Shown: one piece after another, positions 6,932 through 14,228 of the stretch | How positions within the stretch are numbered: position 1 is the first letter of the stretch | Layout of the letters: the number at the start of each line of letters is the position of its first letter | Source: Bacillota bacterium | Lineage (GTDB): Bacteria; Bacillota; Limnochordia; Darwinibacteriales; Darwinibacteriaceae | Assembly (NCBI GenBank): GCA_012840725.1 | Contig: DURQ01000052.1 | Location: 1-49,125 of the forward strand | DNA: 49,125 nucleotides | Direction: 5' to 3' | Made by a program: the position numbers and the translations under genes | Notes under the pieces: generated by a model | The model's input: the letters and a program-made list of their open reading frames with translations, nothing else | Told to the model about the DNA's origin: nothing | The model's database searches: none

Positions 6932-7975
6932 TCAATGCGCCTTAACTTCCGTCCAGATGCGATCATAGATGCTCAGAGTCTGCCCGAGGTTGACAAACAC
7001 TTCGGCATTGACCAAGTCCTCCGGTTCCGGATAGACGCTGTGGTCCTGACTGATCTCCGGAGGAAGCATGGAACGGGCAGCTCCGTTGGTCACGGCGTAG
7101 CCCGTGTAATCGGCGTTGCGGAAGGCGATTTCGGGGTCGAGCATGAAGTTGATGAACTTCATGGCTCCTTCGGGGTTCTTGGCGTTGCTCGGTACTGCCA
7201 TGACATCAAACCAGAGGTTTGTGCCTTCCTTCGGGATGGCGAAAGCCAGATCCGGGTTCTGGCTGCGGGCTACCGTGGCCTCTCCAGACCAGACTACGGC
7301 CAGGGCTGCTTCGCCAGCGATCATCTTGTCCTGCGCCTCATCCACCACGTAGGCCAGGACCAAGGGTTTCTGCTGCTTGAGCAGTTCCCCCGCCTCGGCG
7401 AGTTCCTGTTCATCGAGGGTGTTGATGCTGTAGCCCAGCTTGAGAAGGGCCACAGCGATGGAGTCCCGCTGACTGTCCAGCATCAGGATCTCCTTTTCAT
7501 ACTTCGGGTCCCAGAGGATATCCCAGCTGTCCACGGGATCCTCCACCATAGTTGTGTTGTACAAGATGCCAACAGTACCCCAATAGTACGGGAGCGAGTA
7601 CTCGTTCGCCGGATCGTAGTCCCAGCCCAAGTGCCTCTTTTCCACGTACTTCACATTGGGGATCTTGGTCAGATCCAGCTTCTGCACCAAGCCTTCTTCG
7701 ATCATCCTAGTGAGCATGTAGTCCGATGGGAAGATGACGTCGTAAGCGCTGCCGCCAGCCTTGATCTTGACGTACATGTCCTCGTTGGTGGCGTAGGTGT
7801 CGTAGACTACCTTGATCTTCGTCTGCTTTTCGAACTCTGCCAAGACACTTTCGTCGATGTAGTCACCCCAGTTGTACACGTAGATCGTAGGCTTGTCCCG
7901 CGTGCAGCCGCTGTGCGCTGCACCGAGCAGAACTAGAGCCGCCAGCACCGCCAGCGTTTTCGAGAGTCTGCTCAC
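6932..7975 (-). CDS. potD: Spermidine/putrescine-binding lipoprotein, second copy
   Basis: The chosen GTG at 7975 gives 347 residues: it follows AAAGGAG at eight to nine bases and directly opens the signal peptide; an open frame runs 20 codons further upstream. Signal peptide to SGC, with His at the -3 position, a weak lipobox. The mature part opens with the PotD signature YVYNWGDYID. NLWFDVMAVP holds the Trp and Asp that grip polyamines in E. coli PotD, and DSQRDS and WSGEA are also conserved. It is highly similar along its length to the adjacent copy (shared ending YDRIWTEVKA), so it is a tandem duplicate. It is the last gene of the pot operon, 33 bases after the first potD and just before a terminator. 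The two copies may differ in polyamine preference. Confidence 0.92.
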   Translation of the reverse strand: MSRLSKTLAVLAALVLLGAAHSGCTRDKPTIYVYNWGDYIDESVLAEFEKQTKIKVVYDTYATNEDMYVKIKAGGSAYDVIFPSDYMLTRMIEEGLVQKLDLTKIPNVKYVEKRHLGWDYDPANEYSLPYYWGTVGILYNTTMVEDPVDSWDILWDPKYEKEILMLDSQRDSIAVALLKLGYSINTLDEQELAEAGELLKQQKPLVLAYVVDEAQDKMIAGEAALAVVWSGEATVARSQNPDLAFAIPKEGTNLWFDVMAVPSNAKNPEGAMKFINFMLDPEIAFRNADYTGYAVTNGAARSMLPPEISQDHSVYPEPEDLVNAEVFVNLGQTLSIYDRIWTEVKAH

Positions 7976-8067
7976 ACTCCTCACTCCTTTCTTATGATTG
8001 GGGTTTTGGAGGGCCCGCAGAGCCCATATACGCAAGAGCCCCTCCTTGGGGGAGAAGCTCTGCTTGC

Positions 8068-9117
8068 CTAGAACGCTTTAACTTCGGTCCAGATGCGGTC
8101 GTATTCTTTTAGGGTCTCACCCAAACTGACAAACACTTCGGCATTGGCCAGGACATCCTCGCTTGGATAGGCCGCGGGATCGTTGCGCACCTCTTCGGGC
8201 AGCATGGCCCAGGCGGCCAGATTGGGGGTGGAGTAGCCGGTGTACTCGGTATTGCGCAGGGCAATCTCCGGCCTGTTCAGGAAATCAATGAACTTGTGGG
8301 CGGCGTCAACATTCTTGGCACCCTTGGGGATGGCCACGACATCGAACCAGAGGTTCGTCCCCTCTTTGGGGATGGCGTAGGCCAGATCGGGGTTCTCACC
8401 GATGGCGTACATTGCTTCTCCCGACCAGGTCAAGGCCAGCACTGCTTCACCTGCTACCATCTTGTCTTTGCCTTCGTCCACCACGTAAGCCAGCACCAGC
8501 GGCTTCTGCTTTTTGAGGAGCTCGCCGGCCTCGGCCAGCTGCTTGGGATCCTTTGTGTTAACGGAGTAACCAAGCTTCAGGAGCGCCGCACCGATGGAGT
8601 CGCGCTGGCTGTCGAGCATGAGGATCTCCTTGGCGTACTTGGGATCCCAGAGCACATCCCAGCTGTCGATTTCCTCATCCACCATGGTGGTGTTGTAGAG
8701 GATGCCCAGGGTACCCCACATGTAGGGCAGGGTGTACTCATTTCCCGGATCGTAATCGGCACCCATCAGCTTCGGGTCGATGTTCTTGTAATTCGGGATC
8801 TTGTTCAGATCGATCTTCTGCAGCATTCCCTCGTTGATCATCCTGGTGACCATGTACTCCGAGGGGAAGATCAGGTCGTAGTTGCTGCCGCCAGACTTGA
8901 TCTTTACATACATATCCTCATTGGTGGAATAGGTGTCATAGACCACCTTGATTCCCGTCTCTTTTTCAAACTCTGGAAGAATAGTCTCGTCGATGTAGTC
9001 TCCCCAGTTGTACACATGCAGTGTGGGCTGATCTTTTCCGCACCCTGCAAGACTCAGGCTAAGCACTACCAAACTTAGGATCGTAAGGACTGTCTTTCTT
9101 AGGCGCACGCTTCCCAT
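8068..9117 (-). CDS. potD: Spermidine/putrescine-binding lipoprotein, first copy
   Basis: A polyamine-binding protein of about 349 residues. The longest open frame begins at 9162; ATG at 9117, or GTG at 9108 which lies nine bases after AGGA, are better starts because they open the signal peptide. Both overlap the 3' end of potC by 50-59 bases. The lipobox is LAGC, a good signal peptidase II site. Mature sequence: LHVYNWGDYIDETILPEFE, where NWGDYID is the family hallmark; TLPYMWGTLGILYN; DSQRDSIGAALLKLGYS; WSGEAM; NLWFDVVAIP with the ligand Trp and Asp. It captures spermidine or putrescine outside the membrane and delivers it to PotBC. A second potD copy follows at once. Confidence 0.93.
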   Translation of the reverse strand: MGSVRLRKTVLTILSLVVLSLSLAGCGKDQPTLHVYNWGDYIDETILPEFEKETGIKVVYDTYSTNEDMYVKIKSGGSNYDLIFPSEYMVTRMINEGMLQKIDLNKIPNYKNIDPKLMGADYDPGNEYTLPYMWGTLGILYNTTMVDEEIDSWDVLWDPKYAKEILMLDSQRDSIGAALLKLGYSVNTKDPKQLAEAGELLKKQKPLVLAYVVDEGKDKMVAGEAVLALTWSGEAMYAIGENPDLAYAIPKEGTNLWFDVVAIPKGAKNVDAAHKFIDFLNRPEIALRNTEYTGYSTPNLAAWAMLPEEVRNDPAAYPSEDVLANAEVFVSLGETLKEYDRIWTEVKAF

Positions 9118-9895
9118 TCCTTTCTTTTCTTTCTTCGCGGGCCTGCCGCACATTGACCACAATCAGTAGTGCCAGAACAAACGTGAACATTATGGTAGAC
9201 AGTGCGTTGATCTTGGGGTTAATTCCCCTTCTGGCCATGGAGTAGACCGTGATGGACAGCGTGGATACTCCTGAACCAGTGGTGAAAAAGCTGATGACGA
9301 AGTCATCAATGGACAGGGTAAAAGCCAGAAGCAGTCCTGTAACGATGCCCGGCATGATCTCGGGGATGATCACCTTCCACAAAGCCTGCAGCGGCGTGCA
9401 GCCCAGGTCCAGGGCCGCTTCGTAAAGGTGCTTGTTCAACTGCCGCAGTTTAGGCAGTACAGAAAGGATCACATACGGAACGTTGAAGCTGATGTGCGAA
9501 AGCAGCAGGGTCAGGTAACCGAACCGCACCCTGGTGAAAACGAACAGCAGCATCAGGGAAATGGCGGTCACAATCTCCGGGTTCAGAACCGGCAGGTAAG
9601 TCACGTTCATGATCACCTTTTTGGCCGGACCCTTTGAATTGTGGATGCCGATGGCCGCCATGGTGCCAATGATGGTGGCCAGTACAGCCGAGCTGGCGCC
9701 TATGATCAGCGTTGCATACAGCGAATGCATGATGGTGCGATCCTGGAACAGCTCTACGTACCAGCGCAGCGTAAAGCCTCCCCACATGCCCCGGGAACGC
9801 GCATCATTGAAGGAATACACCATCAAGACGGCGATGGGCATGTACAGAAAGGCGAAGATGAGGTAGATGTAGCTGCGTTTGAGATGCCTTACCAT
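9059..9895 (-). CDS. potC: Polyamine ABC transporter permease PotC
   Basis: A 278-residue inner-membrane permease with six predicted helices. The ABC-2 coupling EAA loop reads YEAALDLGCTPLQALWKVIIPEIMPGI (key residues EAA at about 160 and the closing G-x8-P pattern), which docks onto PotA. The extreme N-terminus KRSYIYLIFAFLYMPIAVLMVYSFN is the usual PotC start. It overlaps potB by seven bases and the following potD by about fifty, as expected of a tightly packed operon. The C-terminal tail after the last helix is rich in Arg, Lys and Glu. With PotB it forms the channel for spermidine/putrescine import. Confidence 0.95.
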   Translation of the reverse strand: MVRHLKRSYIYLIFAFLYMPIAVLMVYSFNDARSRGMWGGFTLRWYVELFQDRTIMHSLYATLIIGASSAVLATIIGTMAAIGIHNSKGPAKKVIMNVTYLPVLNPEIVTAISLMLLFVFTRVRFGYLTLLLSHISFNVPYVILSVLPKLRQLNKHLYEAALDLGCTPLQALWKVIIPEIMPGIVTGLLLAFTLSIDDFVISFFTTGSGVSTLSITVYSMARRGINPKINALSTIMFTFVLALLIVVNVRQAREERKERNGKRAPKKDSPYDPKFGSA

Positions 9896-10710
9896 AGCGC
9901 CACATCCCTTTCCGGCCCTTCAAAGAAGGACATTACTGCCATGCTGAGCAGGATCACCACTATCATCACCACGGAGATGGCGGAGCCGAAGCCCCAATCC
10001 CCGACCACCAGGAACTGCTGCTCAATCAGGTTCCCGATCAGGGTGAACTGACCTCCACCCAGGAGCCTGGAGATGACAAAGGTTGTCATGGCCGGCATGA
10101 ACACCATGGTGATTCCAGAAACGACCCCTGGCATGCTCAAGGGCAGGATCACCTTGATGAAGACCTGAAGGGGATTGGCTCCCAAATCTCCAGCGGCTTC
10201 CACGACGCCTTTATCGATCTTGCTGAGCACCGAATAGATCGGAAGCACCATGAAGGGCAGGAAGTTGTACACCATGCCGAGGATCACGGCCTTGTCGGTG
10301 TACAGGATGTTCAGGCGCGGCAGGTTCAGAAAAGCGAGCACCGAGTTGATAAACCCGCTGCGCTCCAGGATAGTCAGCCAGGCGTAGGTCCTCAGGAGGA
10401 AGTTCATCCACATGGGGACCACAAAGAGCAGCATGACCACGTTCTTGCGCTTGAAGGCGCTTCCCGCCATGATCATCGCTGCGGGGTAGCCCAACAGCAA
10501 ACAGATGGCGGTGCTGATCACGGCCAAGGACAACGAACGGAGAAACACTCTGAGGTAAATCGGCTCAAAAAACCGAGAAAAGTTCTCCAGCGACCAGGTG
10601 GTGCCGCCCGCGGTTGGGACGGAAAAGGCGTAGTAGAGCACGAGCAGCATGGGCACTACCGTGAACAGCACCATCCAAACCAGATAGGGGGTCAGCGTAA
10701 AGCGCCTCAC
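9889..10710 (-). CDS. potB: Polyamine ABC transporter permease PotB
   Basis: A 273-residue permease with six predicted membrane spans. The start is GTG; the stop of potA (TAG) shares one base with it in TAGTG. PotB features include the early LTPYLVWMVLFTVVPMLLVLYYAF span, the periplasmic TWSLENFSRFF segment and the coupling loop VEAAGDLGANPLQVFIKVILPLSMPG (EAA motif). It pairs with PotC to form the transmembrane pore of the polyamine importer. Order potA-potB-potC-potD is the standard one. Confidence 0.95.
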   Translation of the reverse strand: MRRFTLTPYLVWMVLFTVVPMLLVLYYAFSVPTAGGTTWSLENFSRFFEPIYLRVFLRSLSLAVISTAICLLLGYPAAMIMAGSAFKRKNVVMLLFVVPMWMNFLLRTYAWLTILERSGFINSVLAFLNLPRLNILYTDKAVILGMVYNFLPFMVLPIYSVLSKIDKGVVEAAGDLGANPLQVFIKVILPLSMPGVVSGITMVFMPAMTTFVISRLLGGGQFTLIGNLIEQQFLVVGDWGFGSAISVVMIVVILLSMAVMSFFEGPERDVALW

Positions 10711-11759
10711 TACGCTCTCACCTTCTTCATGATGTGGATGTCCATGGGTTCAAGGCCAAGCCCGATCGTCGTCCCCACGGGCTCCATCAAAGTTGAGTGA
10801 ACCAGCCAAGAGGTGCCATCGCTGCCATCCACGATCATCTCCCAGTGTACGCCCAGGAAGTTCACTGAGCGGACCTGGCCCCTGATCTTGGCTCGATCCG
10901 GAGGCATGAGGGTGAGATCCTCCGGCCGGATGACGACGTCGACGGGCTCATCCTGGTCGAAACCTGCATCGGCGCAGTCAAAGGTGTTGCCGGCGAACTC
11001 CACCAGGTAGTCCTGGCGCATAATACCGTCAACGATGTTGCTTTCTCCAATGAAATCCGCCACAAAGGCGTTGATCGGTTCGTTGTAGATTTTCTCAGGA
11101 GTCCCGATCTGCTGGATCTCTCCTTCCTTCATCACCACAACGGTGTCGCTCATGGACAGAGCCTCTTCCTGGTCGTGGGTGACATAGAGGAAGGTAATGC
11201 CCAGCTGGCGCTGCATGTTCTTCAACTCATGCTGCATCTCTTTGCGCAGTTTGAGATCGAGCGCTGCCAGGGGTTCATCGAGCAGCAGTACCTCGGGCTC
11301 GTTTACCAAGGCGCGTGCAATCGCCACACGCTGCTGCTGCCCGCCGCTGAGGGAGTTGACATCCCGCTTTTCATACCCCTCGAGGTTCACCAGCTTGAGC
11401 ATGTGGGCAACCTTCTCCTGGATGACCGGCTCCTTCATCTTTTTGATCCTCAGGCCAAAAGCGATGTTTTCAAACACGTTCAGATGGGAGAACAGGGCAT
11501 AGCGCTGAAAGACAGTGTTTACTCTGCGCTTGTGAGACGGAACATTGCTGATGTCTTCGCCTTTGAAGGTTATGGTACCGCTGTCCGGCTTCTCAAAACC
11601 CCCAATTAGGCGCAGCATAGTTGTCTTACCGCAGCCGCTCGGGCCAAGCAGCGTAACGAACTCGTTCTTCCGAATATAGAGATCTACGTCTGTGAGTGCC
11701 GGTGTGTCATCGTAGTACTTAGACACACCTTTCAGCTGTACAATGATCTCGGACACCAC
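10710..11759 (-). CDS. potA: Polyamine ABC transporter ATP-binding protein PotA
   Basis: A 349-residue ATPase. Walker A is GPSGCGKT (residues 39-46), the Q-loop is in TVFQRYALF, the signature is [15 protein letters not shown], Walker B is [11 protein letters not shown] and the switch His is in YVTHDQEEA. The C-terminal third is a TOBE-type domain (residues about 240-345, containing [17 protein letters not shown]). It hydrolyses ATP on the cytoplasmic face to drive uptake through PotBC. It lies 18 bases after the XRE-cupin regulator and overlaps potB by one base. Confidence 0.97.
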   Translation of the reverse strand: MVSEIIVQLKGVSKYYDDTPALTDVDLYIRKNEFVTLLGPSGCGKTTMLRLIGGFEKPDSGTITFKGEDISNVPSHKRRVNTVFQRYALFSHLNVFENIAFGLRIKKMKEPVIQEKVAHMLKLVNLEGYEKRDVNSLSGGQQQRVAIARALVNEPEVLLLDEPLAALDLKLRKEMQHELKNMQRQLGITFLYVTHDQEEALSMSDTVVVMKEGEIQQIGTPEKIYNEPINAFVADFIGESNIVDGIMRQDYLVEFAGNTFDCADAGFDQDEPVDVVIRPEDLTLMPPDRAKIRGQVRSVNFLGVHWEMIVDGSDGTSWLVHSTLMEPVGTTIGLGLEPMDIHIMKKVRA

Positions 11760-11777
11760 AGTCCCCCCTCGTGATTC

Positions 11778-12317
11778 TTAGAAGCTGGGCGGTGAAGACA
11801 CCCAGAGCACTACTGCGGGCCGCTTGCCCGCATTGGCTATATAATGGCCTGCTTGAGCCGGGAAGTGAAACGACTCGCCGGCGCGTACCTTCACGACTTC
11901 TGAGCCGAAATACAGCTGGATCTGCCCCCTGATCACATAACCGAACTCCTCGCCATCATGGGGATCATCGTAGGGCGTGCGCCCATCGGGCTCGAGGTAG
12001 ACCATGATCGGTTCCATGGAGTTCTTCTGGGCATTGGGCACTAACCAGTGAATCTCGCTCTTCAGCTCTTCATCGCTCTTAACCGCTACATCGTTCTTTG
12101 TGAAAACCAGTTTCTCAGGCACATCTTGACTGAAGAAATCCTGCAGATTGGTTCCCAGCGATTCGAGAATGTCTATCAGGGTCGCGATGGAAGGCGAGGT
12201 CAGGTCACGCTCAACTTGAGAAATAAAGCCTTTTGACAGTTCGCAGCGATCCGCCAACTCCTCCTGCGTTAAGTTGTGCTGCATGCGGAGGCGCTTTATT
12301 TTCTCGCCGATCTTCAT
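11778..12317 (-). CDS. XRE-cupin transcriptional regulator of the pot operon
   Basis: A 179-residue regulator from the ATG at 12317, preceded by GGAAGGGGGG; an upstream in-frame extension to 12395 would run through the promoter and operator and is rejected. Residues 1-60 form an HTH_3 domain (IGEKIKRLRMQHNLTQEELADRC, then LSKGFISQVERD with the recognition helix). Residues about 105-175 form a cupin with PHDGEEFGYVIRGQIQLYFG and GESFHFPAQAGHYIAN, a ligand-sensing pocket. The same arrangement occurs in PuuR-type polyamine regulators, and this gene leads the potABCDD operon. It probably represses from the operator at 12349-12376 and responds to a polyamine or product. Confidence 0.92.
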   Translation of the reverse strand: MKIGEKIKRLRMQHNLTQEELADRCELSKGFISQVERDLTSPSIATLIDILESLGTNLQDFFSQDVPEKLVFTKNDVAVKSDEELKSEIHWLVPNAQKNSMEPIMVYLEPDGRTPYDDPHDGEEFGYVIRGQIQLYFGSEVVKVRAGESFHFPAQAGHYIANAGKRPAVVLWVSSPPSF

Positions 12318-12348
12318 CCCATACCCCCCCTTCCTGAGTTTCATGATA

Positions 12349-12376
12349 CTAAACTCGGAGTTTAGGAAGACTAAAC
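12349..12376 (-). promoter_or_regulatory. Triple half-site operator of the pot operon
   Basis: CTAAACTC-G-GAGTTTAG (12349-12365) is a perfect interrupted palindrome, and GTTTAG-GAAGA-CTAAAC (12360-12376) overlaps it, so three alternating CTAAAC half-sites occur in 28 bases. They begin at about the expected transcription start of the promoter at 12383-12411 and cover the first part of the leader, a layout typical of repression by the downstream-encoded XRE-cupin protein. Confidence 0.72.
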
Positions 12377-12382
12377 AAGAGT

Positions 12383-12411
12383 ATTGTACCGACAAGGGGG
12401 GTGCATGTCAA
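12383..12411 (-). promoter_or_regulatory. Sigma-A promoter of the XRE-cupin/pot operon
   Basis: On the minus strand TTGACA (12411-12406) and TACAAT (12388-12383) are separated by exactly 17 bases. The promoter lies 66 bases upstream of the regulator ATG and directly upstream of the half-site operator. Confidence 0.85.
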
Positions 12412-12503
12412 TACCCTGCCTCCAAGAATTTCTCGGGGTGATGAAATAATTCTCCGCTTCGGGAAATAGGCATGTAGAGGGCACTTGCGAGGGGGGATCG
12501 TCG

Positions 12504-13220
12504 GTGTGGGATCTGGCCCGACTAGTGTACTTGGGCACCATCGCCGGACTTTTGGGCACAGGGGCGGGAGGGATCGTCCTGGCCCTCGGCCGGCGGCCGC
12601 AGGGAGCAGAACTCAGCTTCCACCTGGGCCTTTCGAGCGGGGTGATGCTGGCCGTCGTCTTTCAGGATCTCATTCCGGAAGCGCTGGCGCTTCAGGGAGT
12701 CGGACCGGCCGTTGTCGGGCTGGCTGCGGGTGTGGCGGCCCTTCTGCTGCTCAAGCCGTTTTTCACAGGCGGGAGCAGTAGCTTGATCAAGACAGGGCTT
12801 TTCCTCGGCTTGGGCATCGCGGCCCACAACTTCCCTGAGGGCCTCGCCATCGGCGCCGGCTTTCTGGCTGAAGAAGAGCTCGGCCTGGGACTAGCTCTGG
12901 CCCTCTGCCTGCACAACATCCCTGAGGGCATGGCCATGGCTGCGCCGCTCCTGGCGGGCGGAATTGGAAAGACTAAGGCCGTTCTCCTGACCCTCGCGGC
13001 CGGCCTGCCCATGGGGTTCGGGGCCCTCGCCGGCGGTATTTTGGGCAGCTTGACTCCGGGCACACTCGCCGGCACCTTGGGTTTTGCCGCGGGTGCCATG
13101 CTCTTTTTGGTGTTCCATGATCTCCTCCGGGAGGCGCACCGCCTCCCCCACCCCTTGGCCACCACCCTAGGAGCCGTTTTCGGCATCGTTCTCGGGCTCG
13201 CGCTGCTGGTTTTGTTCTAA
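12504..13220 (+). CDS. ZIP family divalent metal transporter
   Basis: A 238-residue membrane protein with about eight hydrophobic segments. The two ZIP metal-site helices are plain: HNFPEGLAIGAGF (about residue 110) and HNIPEGMAMAAPL (about 137), both carrying the His-Asn-x-Pro-Glu-Gly core that binds zinc and related cations. FQDLIPEAL in TM2 and FHDLLREAH near the C-terminus also fit. The family imports Zn2+ and often Fe2+ or Mn2+ into the cytoplasm; the exact ion is unknown (ZupT/GufA-like). It starts at GTG, preceded by GAGGGGGGATC. It is transcribed away from the pot operon. Its stop codon overlaps the -35-like TAAA element of the flagellin promoter. Confidence 0.93.
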   Translation: MWDLARLVYLGTIAGLLGTGAGGIVLALGRRPQGAELSFHLGLSSGVMLAVVFQDLIPEALALQGVGPAVVGLAAGVAALLLLKPFFTGGSSSLIKTGLFLGLGIAAHNFPEGLAIGAGFLAEEELGLGLALALCLHNIPEGMAMAAPLLAGGIGKTKAVLLTLAAGLPMGFGALAGGILGSLTPGTLAGTLGFAAGAMLFLVFHDLLREAHRLPHPLATTLGAVFGIVLGLALLVLF

Positions 13221-13245
13221 AGCCTCGCAGCCTTCTTTCCGATAA
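13218..13245 (+). promoter_or_regulatory. Sigma-D (sigma-28) type promoter of the flagellin gene
   Basis: TAAA (13218-13221), a 16-base spacer and TCCGATAA (13238-13245) match the flagellar sigma factor consensus TAAA-N15/16-GCCGATAA in all but one -10 base. The TAAA uses the TAA stop of the ZIP gene. The site lies 35 bases before the flagellin GTG. Confidence 0.78.
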
Positions 13246-13279
13246 TATAAGAAGACCGAACCCACAAGGAGGTGGTGCG

Positions 13280-14104
13280 GTGAACCTGTTCTACCTGGCC
13301 GGGTTAAGGGCATTGAGTGCCTACCATTCGGCCCAGAAGGCCTATGTCCTGTCCATGGAACGTATCGCCACAGGACGGAGAATTAACCGCGCCGCCGATG
13401 ACCCATCGGGTTTGGCCATCTCAGAACGCATGAAGGCGCAGATCCGCGGACTGCGGCAGGCTTCCCGCAACGCCCAGGATGCCATCTCTCTCCTGAACGT
13501 AGCCGATGGAGCTATGGGAGAGATGCAGGCCATCCTGCACCGCCTGAGGGAAATCTCGGTCTACGCCGCCACCGGCACGCTCACTAACGAGGACCGCGCT
13601 GCCCTGCAGATGGAGTTCAGCGAGTTGATAAAGGGTCTCGATGACATCGCGAAGAACACCAACTTCAACACCATCCCGCTGCTTGACGGAAGCAGGGGCG
13701 AAGACAAACCCCTGATGATCCAGATCGGAGCCAACTCAGGACAGTCCATGGACATCGCCCTAGGGAGCCTGCTGGTGAAAGACCTTGGCCTGGAAAACGC
13801 CTCCGTGGCCACTCAAGAGGAAGCGGATAGGGCCATCGGTATGATCGACGATGCCCTCGCCAAGGTTTCCACGCAGAGGGCATATGTGGGGGCCAAGACC
13901 AACCGTCTGGAGCACACGATCGACAACTTGGAGAATACTGCCCTCAACCTGACTGAGGCTGAATCCCGCATCGCCGATGCGGACATTGCCCTGGAGATCA
14001 TGAACATGGTTTCTGCCCAGATCCGCATGCAGGCGGCCTTGGCCATGATCGCCCAAGCCAACATGGCCCAGCAGATGATCCTGCAGCTGCTCTGGCCGAA
14101 GTAA
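13280..14104 (+). CDS. hag: Flagellin
   Basis: A 274-residue flagellin of the short type in which the conserved D0/D1 coiled regions meet with almost no variable domain. N-terminal signatures: SMERIATGRRINRAADDPSGLAISERM, with the RINRAADDPSG core, and NAQDAISLLNVADGAM. C-terminal: AYVGAKTNRLEHTIDNL and ESRIADADIALEIM, ending in QANMAQQMILQLL. The protein is exported by the flagellar type III apparatus and polymerises into the filament. GTG start after AAGGAGGTGGTGCG. It is monocistronic: a sigma-D-like promoter precedes it and a strong terminator follows. No other flagellar gene is in the window. Confidence 0.96.
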   Translation: MNLFYLAGLRALSAYHSAQKAYVLSMERIATGRRINRAADDPSGLAISERMKAQIRGLRQASRNAQDAISLLNVADGAMGEMQAILHRLREISVYAATGTLTNEDRAALQMEFSELIKGLDDIAKNTNFNTIPLLDGSRGEDKPLMIQIGANSGQSMDIALGSLLVKDLGLENASVATQEEADRAIGMIDDALAKVSTQRAYVGAKTNRLEHTIDNLENTALNLTEAESRIADADIALEIMNMVSAQIRMQAALAMIAQANMAQQMILQLLWPK

Positions 14105-14127
14105 AACACTCCCTGTTAGGAGAAGCG

Positions 14128-14154
14128 GCACGCCGGAACCGGCGTGCTTTTTTT
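14128..14154 (+). terminator. Rho-independent terminator of flagellin gene
   Basis: A perfect nine-base-pair stem GCACGCCGG (14128-14136) / CCGGCGTGC (14139-14147) followed at once by seven T residues. Confidence 0.95.
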
Positions 14155-14195
14155 CGCTCAAAACAGGAAGGCTATCTACGGGCAGAAAGCGAATA

Positions 14196-14228
14196 CACCA
14201 GCAGTTTTGGTGAAAGGTCGTGACCTTT
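14196..14228 (+). promoter_or_regulatory. Tandem inverted repeats over the phosphohexomutase start
   Basis: CACCA (14196-14200) / TGGTG (14208-14212) is followed at once by AAAGGTC (14213-14219) GT GACCTTT (14222-14228). The second repeat contains the only SD-like sequence (AAAGG) and the first GTG; a second in-frame GTG starts at the next base, 14229. In mRNA the SD could be held in a small hairpin, or the DNA palindrome could be an operator. Function not shown. Confidence 0.4.

Noticed and set aside
8018-8067. Possible hairpin between the two potD genes
   Set aside because: Only a short CCCC/GGGG pairing can be formed, with mismatched flanks.
12318-12395. In-frame extension of the XRE-cupin regulator
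   Set aside because: It runs through the operator and -10 region of a consensus promoter, so it cannot be translated from that transcript; the ATG at 12317 has a good SD.
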